This document shows, piece by piece, positions 27,352 through 37,500 of a DNA stretch of 64,000 bases. Source of the DNA: Lentibacillus daqui (lineage in GTDB: Bacteria; Bacillota; Bacilli; Bacillales; Amphibacillaceae); NCBI RefSeq assembly GCF_027186265.1, contig NZ_CP114176.1, positions 2,604,001 to 2,668,000 of the forward strand, written 5' to 3'. The translations under genes were made by a program, and so were the position numbers. The notes under the pieces are model-generated. The model was not told the DNA's origin. It worked only from the letters and a program-made list of their open reading frames with translations, and searched no databases. Each line of letters opens with the position of its first letter. Position 1 is the stretch's first letter.

Positions 27352-27438
27352 TTGATACCTGTAGATAGAGTGATTGAGTTGATGGTGATGTTTTCAACTC
27401 TTGTATTGTTAATTGTCAATAGCCGAGAAAAAAAGTAA
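27352..27438 (+). CDS. Small holin-like type I toxin (TxpA/BsrG-like)
   Basis: 28 aa from TTG 27352 to TAA 27438: MIPVDRVIELMV, then a hydrophobic helix FSTLVLLIV and the charged end NSREKK. This is the layout of the putative holin-like toxin family of Bacillaceae. AAAGGGG lies 9 bases before the TTG and is itself in a hairpin (CCCCT-AGGA-AAGGGG, 27328-27342). Leader bases 27263-27270 (ACAGGTAT) are fully complementary to 27355-27362 (ATACCTGT) at the start codon. A convergent antisense RNA is predicted over its 3' end. Expected action: membrane insertion and growth arrest. Confidence 0.75.
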   Translation: MIPVDRVIELMVMFSTLVLLIVNSREKK

Positions 27439-27557
27439 TCACCCCTGTCGATGCTGTGAAGGGATAATTACTTTCTTGGTCTTCCTAAACAAAGCCGCCG
27501 CGCCTTGCAGGACTTGTCAATAGTGAGTTGAGTTGCAAGTTGCCGCTTGCAACTCAC
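27424..27557 (-). ncRNA. Predicted antisense antitoxin RNA
   Basis: About 133 nt. Minus-strand promoter TTGTTT (27587-27592), 17-base spacer, TAGAAT (27564-27569), start near 27557. It ends at a hairpin over 27431-27475 (AAAGTAAT/ATTACTTT plus inner CCCT/AGGG) followed on the minus strand by seven T. It covers the 3' end of the toxin frame and the toxin terminator, the convergent layout of txpA/RatA and bsrG/SR4. Confidence 0.6.
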
Positions 27558-27566
27558 CTTTTTATT
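27529..27566 (+). terminator. Terminator of the toxin transcript
   Basis: TGAGTTGCAAG and CTTGCAACTCA with a 6-base loop, then CCTTTTTATT. Confidence 0.85.
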
Positions 27567-27592
27567 CTATTCCAATCTTATTTAAAAAACAA
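27564..27592 (-). promoter_or_regulatory. Predicted promoter of the antitoxin RNA
   Basis: TTGTTT - 17 bases - TAGAAT on the minus strand. Confidence 0.5.
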
Positions 27593-27695
27593 TGAAAACC
27601 GCAAACAATTTAAAATTGAGCTATTCTACCCAATATCTATATGTAAGACAATCATATCACAAAATGCCTGAATCCAACGTTGGATATAGGAAAGT

Positions 27696-28196
27696 TCATA
27701 AATATGCCAAAATACTGCTCCACGCATTCACTTTGCCGGTGAATGACTTCGTATAGCGACCAGGAATTGGACTTGTTGATGGTAATTTGATCACGTCAAC
27801 ATATTCCAAATTTACCCCACCGTAGAACTTTTTAAACGTGTTTAGCGATTTGGTGCCATTACAAGCAATCAATCGAATACTGGGATGTTGCTGGATAAGT
27901 TTGGGGATATCGTTTGGTTGTTCATCTGTAATTTTCGCATCCGAACTCCCCTTCCGATAGCAGGTTTTGATCGTATCCCATAATGCAATATCATGTTGTT
28001 TTACAAATTGAATTTTATCCTCATAAGTACTAAGTGGTGTCTGCCCGAATAAAGCGTAAAGGATGTCCCAAAAGTGGTTTCTTGGATTACCGTAATACTC
28101 CTGTTTTTCGAGTGACATTCCCCCTGGCATTGAGCCCAGAATCAGTACTTTGGGACACTTGGGAAGAATAGGATTCATGGAATGTAGTCGATCCAT
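27696..28196 (-). CDS. DNA-deoxyinosine glycosylase (UDG superfamily, family 6)
   Basis: 166 aa. Removes hypoxanthine (deaminated adenine) from DNA. Motif 1 is ILGSMPGGMSL at about 20-30, YYGNPRNHFWDI follows, and motif 2 is the later block ending STSPIPGRYT. The Asn of NPRNHFW matches the catalytic position proposed for family 6. Compact single-domain length is typical. It lies beside the toxin locus with no shared transcript visible. Confidence 0.85.
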   Translation of the reverse strand: MDRLHSMNPILPKCPKVLILGSMPGGMSLEKQEYYGNPRNHFWDILYALFGQTPLSTYEDKIQFVKQHDIALWDTIKTCYRKGSSDAKITDEQPNDIPKLIQQHPSIRLIACNGTKSLNTFKKFYGGVNLEYVDVIKLPSTSPIPGRYTKSFTGKVNAWSSILAYL

Positions 28197-28327
28197 TCGT
28201 TATTCACCTTCATTTTTGAGCTTTTTTTCATCATACCAATTGGTGGGGAAAACGTAAATTGCAAATAACAAAATGGAAGTGACCCGTTGGAAGCAGGGGG
28301 TCCTTCCATATGCCGAACCCTAAGGCA

Positions 28328-28693
28328 TTACCGTAAATTCAACAGTATATTAAACCCGAAAAAGAAAATTCCTACAACCGTGATCGCACCGCCGATGGTT
28401 GCGATTGGAAAAAAGATCGGACTTACGCCTAAAACAGCCAGGGCAATACCAATCATCATGATTGGCAGACCGATATTATGCAGCCAAAAATGCACCCTGG
28501 CAGCGGTAGTATGACCAAGATTAGGAAATAGGACATAAAAGACTCCAGCAAGTGCAAGGGACATCCAACCAAGCAAATTAACATGCACATGGACGGTTGC
28601 CAGGCTGAAAACATGCATCGAGGACATATACAGTCCAATCAAGATACCAATCATAAAATAGACAACAGCAATTTTAATTAATTTTATCCCCAT
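28328..28693 (-). CDS. Small heme-copper-oxidase-like membrane protein
   Basis: 121 aa, four membrane helices. VHVHVNLLGWMSLALAGVFY and HFWLHNIGLP resemble the His-bearing helices of cytochrome oxidase/NorB subunit I, and such short proteins are usually labelled cytochrome-c oxidase. It is far too short to be an oxidase itself. A heme-binding or assembly role is possible. Divergent from the transporter at 28826. Confidence 0.7.
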   Translation of the reverse strand: MGIKLIKIAVVYFMIGILIGLYMSSMHVFSLATVHVHVNLLGWMSLALAGVFYVLFPNLGHTTAARVHFWLHNIGLPIMMIGIALAVLGVSPIFFPIATIGGAITVVGIFFFGFNILLNLR

Positions 28694-28825
28694 GCTACGC
28701 CTCCTTTCTATAGGTATATAGTAATATTTATATGCTACAGTTAGTAAATATGCCCTTGAATCTTTTTACTATTTAGACTATATTCTTATTGTGCCTATTT
28801 ACGATTTGGAGAAGGGAGGCTGACA

Positions 28826-29780
28826 ATGAAGGCCATATTAATCGGCGGCGTTATTTTTTTCGGTAACCTTTATTTTAAACCGGGCCATGGAGCTTGACGG
28901 TGGTAGTTGGGTATGGAGCGCTTCATTAAGATTCTTATTCATGCTGCCCATGCTGCTGGTCATTGTTGGCTACCAGCGAAATGTAAAACCCGTGTTTCAA
29001 CACATATGGAGACATCCAGTCCCATGGTTGCTTTGGAGCACAGTCGGATTTGGTCTGTTTTATGCACCACTAACCTTTGCCAGCATTTATGGTCCTGGTT
29101 GGCTTGTAGCAGCAACTTTTCAACTGACCATTATCGCCGGATCCCTACTCGTTCCCTTCCTAAGTAAAGAGAAGGTCAAGCAAACAATTCCAATACAACA
29201 AATCCTGATTTCACTAATCATTTTATTCGGCATTTTCGTTATGCAATTGGAACATGCAACGGTTGTACCATTCAAAAGTGTTCTGTTATGTGTGATTCCC
29301 TTAATTGTTTCCGCGTTTAGCTATCCACTCGGAAATCGAAAAATGATGCAGCTGGTGGATGGTGAGTTAAATACCTTCCAGCGGATTTTGGGGATGACGA
29401 TTGCCAGTATGCCATTTTGGTTTATACTGTCCATTTACGGCATGATTTCGCATGGGTTGCCCAGTTCCGGCCAAATGTTACAAACGTTCATTGTAGCAGT
29501 ATCCTCGGGAATTATTGCGACCGTTTTATTTTTTTATGCAACCGAACTGGTCCAACATGACAATCAAAAGCTGGCTGCAGTCGAAGCTACACAGTCTGGA
29601 GAGGTTATTTTTACTTTATTGGGAGAATTAGTCTTTTTGCATGCGCCATTACCACAGGTGTTTTCATTTGTTGGGATACTTCTGGTTGTGATAGGGATGA
29701 TTTTACATAGCGTCATATCCGCATTGGAAAAACGCAAAAAGGTAGTAGCGTATCAAAATGTTTCAGGTAGTGGGGATTAA
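28826..29780 (+). CDS. EmrE-like DMT-family transporter, frame interrupted in a T7 run
   Basis: The translation start with the good ribosome binding site is ATG 28826 (GGGAGG upstream), reading MKAILIGGVIFF and then stopping after 23 codons. The rest (NRAMELDGGSWVWSASLRF onward, about 9 more helices, to 29780) is in another frame, joined smoothly if one T is removed from the run 28854-28860. The in-frame ATG at 28887 has no ribosome binding site. Either a recent frameshift, a sequencing error, or slippage. A 10-TM drug/metabolite efflux protein when intact. Confidence 0.75.
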
Positions 29781-29848
29781 TGAAATCAGGGAGGGATTCA
29801 AGGCGAATTGTCGGTGATAGTTATTTGATCAAGCTGGGTTTAGCTTGG

Positions 29849-30223
29849 TCATGAATGCATCCATTCTAAAAATTCCAATCGATTTCCAAAAGGATCATAC
29901 AGATAAAAGCGATTGGCGCCCGGTAATGAATCATCCAATTGGGGTTCAACTCCCTTATTCCGTAAATATTGTTTCATTGCTTCGATATTTTTCACATGAA
30001 AAGCCGGATGTGCTTTCTTAGCTGCTCGAAAATTCTCCTCAACACCAACATGAACATGTACGGAACCAACTCGAAACCATGCTCCACCTCTTTTTCTTAA
30101 GGTTTGCGGTTTTTCTATTTCCTCAAACCCCAGTAAATCACGATAAAATTCGCGGGCAAGGTCTTCTTTGTTACTGGGTGCTGCAAGTTGAACATGGTCA
30201 ATTTTTTCAATGTAAAAACTCAT
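29849..30223 (-). CDS. VOC-family (glyoxalase-like) protein
   Basis: 124 aa, one vicinal-oxygen-chelate module pair. IDHVQLAAP at the N-terminus gives the first metal-ligand His, VHVHVGVEE another, and FYLYDPFGNRLEFLEW the terminal Glu. Closest in style to small glyoxalase/bleomycin-resistance-like proteins; substrate not predictable. Monocistronic. Confidence 0.85.
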   Translation of the reverse strand: MSFYIEKIDHVQLAAPSNKEDLAREFYRDLLGFEEIEKPQTLRKRGGAWFRVGSVHVHVGVEENFRAAKKAHPAFHVKNIEAMKQYLRNKGVEPQLDDSLPGANRFYLYDPFGNRLEFLEWMHS

Positions 30224-30869
30224 AGAAACTCCTCCCTTCTTGTATATTTAAATCCTAACATTTTTAATTGAAACCGGATAATACATAATTGTGATCAATG
30301 ATGTAATGGTTTGCTTATAAGAGTAATCCGTTAACATCTCAATGTTGTCTGAGTAGCGAGATTCGGCGAAATACCTCTGTGTTCAATGATTTTTATCGAA
30401 CAACGAAATTTGTCGTTTTTCAGCGAAACCATACAATTACTATTGTTTTAGGCATATTAAAAGACCAGCCCCACTTGAGGACTGGTCTGCCATATTCATA
30501 TTCAACAGCCACAATTGCCGTAATTTCAATATAAAAAGTTTTAAACCACCACTCAACCAAGTGGGTGTTCGCAAAAGTCTTCCTGCCTTCCGCTCCATTC
30601 GGCGGCACGGCATTAGAACTTTTATTTAAAACTCCCTATTATTATCTTAGAGGTTAAAACTTATTATCATTACGCACAATGTAGCTTGTAAATATATAGT
30701 ACATCGAAACTGCCAAGATTGCAATGGTATTTTTGCCCAGTTCATGATGACTCTGATTACAAACACACGCTTGCCACAATCACCCATTCTTCACAAATAC
30801 CGCTCTTCAAACGAATTGTTTACGAAACACGACTTTCCGCATCTCAACGCACGGGCCTGAATCTTTGTT
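30224..30869. other. Gene-free stretch with repeat remnants and a minus-strand hairpin
   Basis: 30351-30430 holds degenerate units containing TTCGGCGAAA, TTTTATCGAAC and TTTTTCAGCGAAA, probably a decayed 21-bp array. 30455-30488 is a hairpin (AGACCAG/CTGGTCT) with a T-run on the minus strand. 30560-30605 has GGAGCGGAAGG-type intergenic sequence. The 62-codon minus-strand frame across 30420-30608 has no ribosome binding site and spans the hairpin, so I do not call it. Confidence 0.45.
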
Positions 30870-31118
30870 TTAAAAAAGTAATTCGTGTACTTCGTTAAGT
30901 TCTTTTACGCGTATATCGTTTTGGACGTTTTTGGCGTAATGAATTTCTCTATCCAAAATTCTATCCAGATAGACCATTTCATCGTCCGTTAATGCCTTAA
31001 CAAATGCACCTTCACCCGAAAAGTGACGGGACTCGAGCTTTTTAATTATCTGCCGGCCCATATCATCTTCTGCGTAATTCGCTAATGACTCACGCAGATA
31101 ATCTAATGTATGATCGAT
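30870..31118 (-). CDS. csgA: Spore protein CsgA-like
   Basis: About 82 aa, acidic and helical: THLDYLRESL-type opening, FSGEGAFVKALTDDEMVYLDRILDREIHYA, and the end KELNEVHELLF. This matches the sigma-G-dependent spore protein CsgA of Bacillus as I recall it. Start uncertain: a GTG at 31127 lies inside the AAGGTG ribosome binding site, whereas ATC at 31118 sits 6 bases after it and matches the family N-terminus. Follows the 46-aa gene with almost no gap. Confidence 0.7.
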   Translation of the reverse strand: MDHTLDYLRESLANYAEDDMGRQIIKKLESRHFSGEGAFVKALTDDEMVYLDRILDREIHYAKNVQNDIRVKELNEVHELLF

Positions 31119-31130
31119 TGGTTTCACCTT

Positions 31131-31271
31131 CTATATTTTTGTATTGCGTTTTTTCGCCTTTTGTTCCAGCTGGGATTTCGGTCGCTGATTGGTAGTATCC
31201 TCCGTAAGTCCTTGTGGATTAACACTATTGGTTACGCGTTGTTTACTCCAATTATTTTCTTTTTCACTCAT
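31131..31271 (-). CDS. Small hydrophilic protein upstream of csgA
   Basis: 46 aa, ATG 31271 to TAG 31131: MSEKENNWSKQRV, then Asn/Gln/Thr-rich sequence, ending with a basic KKRNTKI. GGAGGTG lies 8 bases upstream. The stop is just before the csgA ribosome binding site, so the two probably form an operon; a spore role is inferred from that only. Not recognised as a named family. Confidence 0.6.
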   Translation of the reverse strand: MSEKENNWSKQRVTNSVNPQGLTEDTTNQRPKSQLEQKAKKRNTKI

Positions 31272-31362
31272 TGCAAACACCTCCATTTCTATTGTTTTCC
31301 GTCAGATAATCTTTATACACCCAAGCAAAAGGGATGAAGCGACATTGCCCCATCCCTGCAAA

Positions 31363-32961
31363 TTATTGCGTTAAATCCTCATACTGTTCACGCAATGATC
31401 GTTTTAACACTTTCCCGCTTGGATTTTTTGGCAGTTGATCGGTAAACGCTACATACTTCGGAACTTTGAATGTGGATAGTCGTTCCTTACAAAATGAAAT
31501 CACGTTCTCCTTGGCCAAGTTTGCTCCTTCTTTTGGAACAATAATGGCAGTGACCGCTTCAATCCAATATGCATCAGGGATACTGACGACTGCTACTTCG
31601 GAGACCCCGTCCATTTGATATATTGTCTCTTCTACTTCCCGACTTGAAACATTGACACCACCCGTATTGATCATATCTTTTTTCCGGTCAACAATCGTGA
31701 CATACCCTTCCTCATCCATAACACCGAGATCACCACTGTGGAACCATCCATGACGAAATGCTTCACTCGTTTTCTCCGGATCGTGTAAATAGCCTTTCAT
31801 CGCATGTGGTGTACGATGAACGATTTCGCCAATTTCGCCACGAGGTACCTCTACGTCTTGTTCATCCACAATTTTCGTTTGTACATTCAGCGTTGGTGTT
31901 CCGGCAGATCCCAGTTTGCGTAATTGGTCTTCGGGTTGAAGTGCGGTTGCCAGTGGTGCTACCTCAGTTTGTCCGTAAAAATTCCAAAACTTAGCATTTG
32001 GTAACCGTTCCGACAGTTCTTTTAAAACCTCCCGTGGCATGATCGCTGCCCCATAATAGCATTTTTCCAATGAAGATAAATCACGTTTGTCAAAATCCGG
32101 GTGACGCAGCAAAGCAATCCAAACTGTTGGTGGGGCGAATAACTGTGTAGCTTTCTTTTCCTCAATGGTTTTCATAATCAGCTTTGGGTCTGCCGCTCCC
32201 AGAATAATTCCAGTTGCTCCAACATATATGCTCGGCCCTAAAAATACATGCAACTGAGCACTATGATAAAGTGGCATTGCATGGATGGCCACATCGCGAG
32301 CCTCCATATTGCCGTCAATAATGCTTGAGACATATTCACTGATCAAACTTTTATGTGTTAACATGACCCCTTTTGGACGGGATTCCGTGCCACTGGTGTA
32401 CAAGACATGGGCTAAGTCGTCATCATCAATATGTGCTTCAACAAAAGTTGCCGGCTGTCCTTCACGAATCTTGGCGATGGCTTCCCATGATGCAAGCTCC
32501 TTTGTCGTCTCAGGTACATCCATTACATAACGATGCTTTACATCCATGCCATATGCCGCCTGGTCAAGCACTGGCGCATATTCAATCGAAGCAATCAATC
32601 CGGTTACGTTGGCATGTTTCAGAATATATTGCACATCTTCTACGGAGAGCATATAGTTGATTGGGATCATCACAGCCCCGATTCGTGCCAGCGCAAAATT
32701 GACGACAACGAAATCCAGACTGTTTTTGGACATGACGGTAACCATCTCGTCCTTTTTCATTCCCCGTTGTAAAAAGGCATGGGCGCTCTGGTTTACCAAG
32801 TCATCTAATTCAGCAAACGTAACCTGCTTACCCTGATACATCATGGCTAATTTGTCCGGAGTCCGATCACGGGTCCTGACCAATAAATCACCTAATGTGT
32901 TTCGTCTTGCCTGTTGTAACGTGGAAGTAAATGCTTTGTTATCATTTGTAAACCCTTTCAA
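31363..32961 (-). CDS. Fatty-acid--CoA ligase (AMP-forming)
   Basis: About 532 aa. ANL-superfamily motifs in order: A3 YTSGTESRPKGVMLTH about 190, NFYGQTEVAP about 330, FHSGDLGVMDEEGYVTIVDRKKDMINTGG about 400-430, and the C-terminal Lys in PKNPSGKVLKRSLRE. Activates a medium/long-chain or aromatic acid as AMP then CoA ester; substrate uncertain. Start best at TTG 32961, ten bases after GGGAG; a GTG at 32970 touches that site. Confidence 0.9.
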   Translation of the reverse strand: MKGFTNDNKAFTSTLQQARRNTLGDLLVRTRDRTPDKLAMMYQGKQVTFAELDDLVNQSAHAFLQRGMKKDEMVTVMSKNSLDFVVVNFALARIGAVMIPINYMLSVEDVQYILKHANVTGLIASIEYAPVLDQAAYGMDVKHRYVMDVPETTKELASWEAIAKIREGQPATFVEAHIDDDDLAHVLYTSGTESRPKGVMLTHKSLISEYVSSIIDGNMEARDVAIHAMPLYHSAQLHVFLGPSIYVGATGIILGAADPKLIMKTIEEKKATQLFAPPTVWIALLRHPDFDKRDLSSLEKCYYGAAIMPREVLKELSERLPNAKFWNFYGQTEVAPLATALQPEDQLRKLGSAGTPTLNVQTKIVDEQDVEVPRGEIGEIVHRTPHAMKGYLHDPEKTSEAFRHGWFHSGDLGVMDEEGYVTIVDRKKDMINTGGVNVSSREVEETIYQMDGVSEVAVVSIPDAYWIEAVTAIIVPKEGANLAKENVISFCKERLSTFKVPKYVAFTDQLPKNPSGKVLKRSLREQYEDLTQ

Positions 32962-33094
32962 AATTATCACTCTCCCTTTTCGCGCGTTTTGATTTCTATC
33001 TCTTATTTTATTTTAGATAATTCAAAATAGAAACTTTTTATCGAGCAGGAGACCACAGTAATACGGCAAATGCTCTTTTTGCCTTTAACTTAAT

Positions 33095-33201
33095 TGTGAA
33101 CTTCAGCGATTTTGTTGTGAATTTCAGCTACTTTTTGTCGAATTCCAGCGAAACGGTGTCGAACTTCGGCGAAATCATGTCGATTTTCGGCAAAACGAGA
33201 C
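33095..33201. repeat. 21-bp degenerate tandem array D4
   Basis: Five units of 20-21 bp with consensus TGTCGAATTCCAGCGAAA (first two TGTGAA-), between the chromate-transporter stop and the CoA-ligase start. Confidence 0.7.
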
Positions 33202-33253
33202 ACTGAGTAACCCAGCCACAAATAAAAGCAGCCACCCAATAGAGCGACTGCCT

Positions 33254-33784
33254 CTACGCTAAAAATAATGCACCATATATTAAAGCACCAAGAACCACAT
33301 AGACGGGACTGACCCCGCGTTTTTCCAGCAAAATGTAACCAGCAACAATCAAAATAATCATATGTACCCAGCCAATTTCTACATACGAGTTATGGAAGAA
33401 TTCAACTGTCATCACAGCAAGCAGTACTGCAATCGTCGGACGGATAATTTTTGTCAGCCGCTTTACCTTAGGCGATTCTTTATAGCGCATTAATAATCCT
33501 AGCAACGCGATCATCATTACCATAGACGGTGCTACTGAGGCAAATACGCCAACAGAAGCCCCGAGGATGCCGCCCACATCATAACCGATATAGGCCGCCA
33601 GTTTTGTCGCAATGGGACCCGGCAAACCATTACCAAGGGCAACCATTTCACTGAACTCCTGTGTGGTAAACCAATGATATCGGTCAACCACCTCATGTTC
33701 GAGTAGTGGAATCGTTGCCGGACCTCCACCATACCCCAGAATATTCGAGGTAAAATTCGCTAAAAATATTTTCCAGTAAATCAT
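33254..33784 (-). CDS. Chromate transporter, second CHR half
   Basis: 176 aa, five or six membrane segments. NILGYGGGPATIPLLEHEVV is the CHR-domain signature, followed by EMVALGNGLPGPIATKLAAYIGY. A single short CHR domain; works as a heterodimer with the adjacent half. Its ATG overlaps the stop of the upstream gene by 4 bases (ATGA). Reported function of such pairs is chromate efflux; sulfate-like anions are possible. Confidence 0.87.
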   Translation of the reverse strand: MIYWKIFLANFTSNILGYGGGPATIPLLEHEVVDRYHWFTTQEFSEMVALGNGLPGPIATKLAAYIGYDVGGILGASVGVFASVAPSMVMMIALLGLLMRYKESPKVKRLTKIIRPTIAVLLAVMTVEFFHNSYVEIGWVHMIILIVAGYILLEKRGVSPVYVVLGALIYGALFLA

Positions 33785-34338
33785 GATTGATCACCTTGCC
33801 TTTTTCGACTGGTGTCTTTGGAAAATAAAGCAAAGAGAATCAAGACAATGATCAGGATCGCAGGATGAATCCCCAATAATTCCATCACAACGACACTTAC
33901 AACGGTGAGAATAATGGTTGCCACCCAGCCGAGTAATTTTTTTGCCTTTTTGATAAAATCCCAAGCCAAAACGCCAATCATCACCCCGGCGATCGGTAGC
34001 ACACCTTTTGACATTCCTTGCACCCACGGGACATCCTTGTATTTATTTAATACGGTTAGTAATAGGATCATTAAAAAAGCAGTTGGCAGCACCGTGGCGA
34101 TAATACACGTCATCAATCCCCAAAAACCTTTCAGCCGCCAGCCAATATAACCGGACAACTTGGTGTTAATCGGCCCTGGAAGTGTATTCGCAAGTGCCAG
34201 TATATCGGAAAACTCATCATCATCCATCCATTGATAGGTCTTGACCACTTCCTTATGCATCAGCGGGATTGCCGACAATCCACCACCATAGCCAAGCATC
34301 CCGGCGCGGAAAAAAGCAATAAACAAGTCCTTATGCAA
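33781..34338 (-). CDS. Chromate transporter, first CHR half
   Basis: 185 aa. AGMLGYGGGLSAIPLMHKEVV and LALANTLPGPINTKLSGYIGW are the same two motifs as in the partner. TTG start at 34338, eight bases after GGGAG. First of the translationally coupled pair; opposite topology of the two halves is known for the family and not checked here. Confidence 0.87.
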   Translation of the reverse strand: MHKDLFIAFFRAGMLGYGGGLSAIPLMHKEVVKTYQWMDDDEFSDILALANTLPGPINTKLSGYIGWRLKGFWGLMTCIIATVLPTAFLMILLLTVLNKYKDVPWVQGMSKGVLPIAGVMIGVLAWDFIKKAKKLLGWVATIILTVVSVVVMELLGIHPAILIIVLILFALFSKDTSRKRQGDQS

Positions 34339-34529
34339 TCGATCATCTCCCAGCGTTCAAAACTATTTTTGTATTGTTTGAAGTTTCCTGCCTTATGTTA
34401 TCGCACCAAATTGTCGGAAGCTTATCTTTGTATAGTTGATAAGTTACCCTAACCTATATTTACACTGTTTTAAACTTGCGCCAACAATTCGGTGAGTAGT
34501 CCTTCCTTTATTCAATAAGTTCGATTGCT

Positions 34530-37500
34530 TCATAATTTAAAATAATCTACAACGTAATCAATATATTCTTTATCGGTTAAGATAACACTAATTTCCTCTT
34601 TTGCATTCGATTGGGACGCGTCATTAGACAGCCAATTATGGGATCCAATAATCAAATACTGTTTATCAACAAGTAGTAGTTTAACATGTAAAGGAGGTCT
34701 GTATTCTAAACCACCTTTCAGCTTCTTTCTTAAATTAATTACAGCATTAACATAACTACTTTCATCAACAAATTTTTTATTCACATCCGTATGATAAATA
34801 CTTTCTATTCTTTCTAATGTTGCACCCCGACGTTTGTTATAGCCAAAAATAATATGAATATCGTTTTCTTGTCCCATTGCATATGTCAATCCTCTATTAA
34901 ACTGATCTCCATTAATAAGATTCGAAGCTAACCAAGGACTTATAATATCAATGCTTTTTTCGGATTTGGCCAGTGCATTTATCAATGTATAATAATGTGA
35001 CTTGGCGCCGATAATTACATGATTAGGAAACTTTTCATACAAAAAGCTGCCAAATTCAGATGGTTTGTCAATTTTACTTGCTGCAAACATTTGAAAAACC
35101 TCAACCTTATATGTTGTGTCAGAAATATTCAGATCTGTATTAAATAAAGAAAATGCTGCCCCATATTTTTTTATCATATTTAACAGGGAGGACAGATAAT
35201 TCCCACTTCTTAAGGCGGCTTCAAAATTTCCCACAAATATGAATTGCTCTTTCCCTCTTGTTATAGCTACATTCAGCAAATTAGGTTCGCCGCCAACAAA
35301 CTCTATTAGCTTTTCATTTACAACAGAGGTAAATATAATATATTTTTTCTCTTGCCCTTGGAAAGCATGTACAGTTCCAATATCTACATCTTTTATTATC
35401 TTTTCGAGGTATTTCTTTTGGTTTTTAAATGGTGTGATAATCCCAATTTCATCTTTGATAGTCTCCCCATATCGTTCGATCATTTTTTTTACAATTTTAC
35501 CGCATATGGTTGCTTCTTGCTTATTTACGTTGCTACTTTCCTGTTTTCCCCTGATGTCTATTCCTATAAGGTTATTACCAAACAACTTATCGTTATTGTC
35601 TTTCTTCACAATCTTTAACCTATTGTTGTATACTTTATGATTCGAAAACGCCGCAATTGCTGGTTCACAACGCCGGTGTTCTTCTAATATGATACCGACT
35701 CGCTGTTTATCCATTATTTCAAACACATCTGAATTTTGATCGGCATAATGCTGTGCGCTCTTTTTAGTTATATCAAATAAATTCCAGTTATCTTCCGGGA
35801 TATTCGATTGTTCTATAATATTGTTCATCGTTGGCCTAACAGGTGCGATCTGCATAATATCTCCAACAACTAAAGCCCGCTTCACCCTATATAAGGGGCC
35901 GACTAAATAATGCGGCAAAACCTGCCCGGATTCATCTACCAGCAATAAATCAATGTAGCCTTCCAACATGTGAAAGTTTGTACTTTTAAATGAATGCAAA
36001 GTTGTTGTAACTACTGGAAAGCAAATGAAAAAAGTTTCCCATGCCACGCGAAGTTCATTTTCCTTTTTTGAATGGAATTTTTGCGTCTTACTATAAAAAG
36101 GTTGAAAGAGATAATCCTTACCAGAAATATATTCCAAATTATTCAAAATTTCCTCACGATGTTTCCAAATATAATGTTCAATTACTAGTAGGGATTGTTT
36201 AAATAATACATGCCGTTTTTTTGCGATGATGTCATTACTATGAATTAAATCGTAAACACTATCATATTTTTCCGGATCCAAATCTAATTTCAATTGTTGC
36301 ACAAGTTGCTCTTTTACAAGTTCCAAACGTTTTAGTAATCTTATGTTAGCTTGTGTTTTATTCAGTTGTTCTTTTAACAAATCGTAATTTTCACTTATTT
36401 CGCTAAACTCTTTTTCTAAAGATTGAATATTATGTTGAATAGATAATACGGACTGCTTACACTTGTCCAGACGACTCTGTTTGTTAAAATAGGCACTGTC
36501 CAATTTTTCAATGCGCTCACGAATAAACAATTCAGATGGATAGTTCTTAAAAAACTTCTTTCGTTTGGGCAAAAAAGAAAGCCATTTTATTTTGCTATAA
36601 GAATGGAATTCTTCTAATGCACTATAATATTCTTTTTGTTTATTTTCTATTTCAAAAATATCCTTTTGCAACATTTCTTGTTCTTCTATTCTAGCAAAAG
36701 CATTGTTTTGATGACTTTCTACTTTTTGACTTATTTCATCCTGTTTATACCTTAGCTGTTCCATAGAAATGGACAATTGATCTTTCTGATGTTCCAATTG
36801 TTCTTGAGATCTGGATTGCCCATACTTTTTGTCCAAAAGTCCTTGATTCAGGCAATCCTTTGTTATTTGTAGATAGGTACTAATTGTTTGCTCTATGCTT
36901 TCCAAATCAGCTATTGTTTTGTTAAAGTTTGTTAAGGTTTGTTCTTCCTTATCTTCGTAATTTATCAAATCAGTACTTTTCAAACCATTGATTAATGGTT
37001 CCAAAATATTTCTTCTGAATTGATCAACATTACTTTTTTTACCTAGCCGAGCGCACATCAACCCTTTAATGGTTAAATCATCTTCCGCCATGTCCTTCAC
37101 AAACTGGCTGAAATATGAAACCTCTGACATCAGCTCCTCACCTATGTTATCGACAGCTTTATTATTTGTGCTGGTAACTACAATAGAGTGATCATTCTTC
37201 CCTTTCATAGGCGATATGTACATCTTTCCATTGTCCGTTGGCTCCCATTTTTCATCCCAAATCCCAACTAATTGCTGTGCCTTCTTAACAATTGTATCTG
37301 CAATTATCTCTTTTAACAGGGTAGTCTTGCCTGTTCCAGGTGGTCCATTTACCGAGAGTAAGTGAGAATTGTTAAGCGCCCCAAGTATATGCCATTGTTT
37401 TTCATTGATAGAGTAAGCATCTGTATAACTTCCTAAATGAAAATGATTTTGCGGCTTTATTCTATCAAAAGGTACTGAATGGTTATTTCCTAATAAATAA

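Noticed and set aside
27215..27397. Minus-strand 60-codon frame opposite the toxin gene
   Set aside because: Low-complexity Ser/Pro/His content, antisense to the toxin leader; the plus-strand 28-aa frame fits a known toxin layout.
30420..30608. Minus-strand 62-codon frame
   Set aside because: No ribosome binding site, spans a hairpin with T-run, intergenic-repeat-like sequence.
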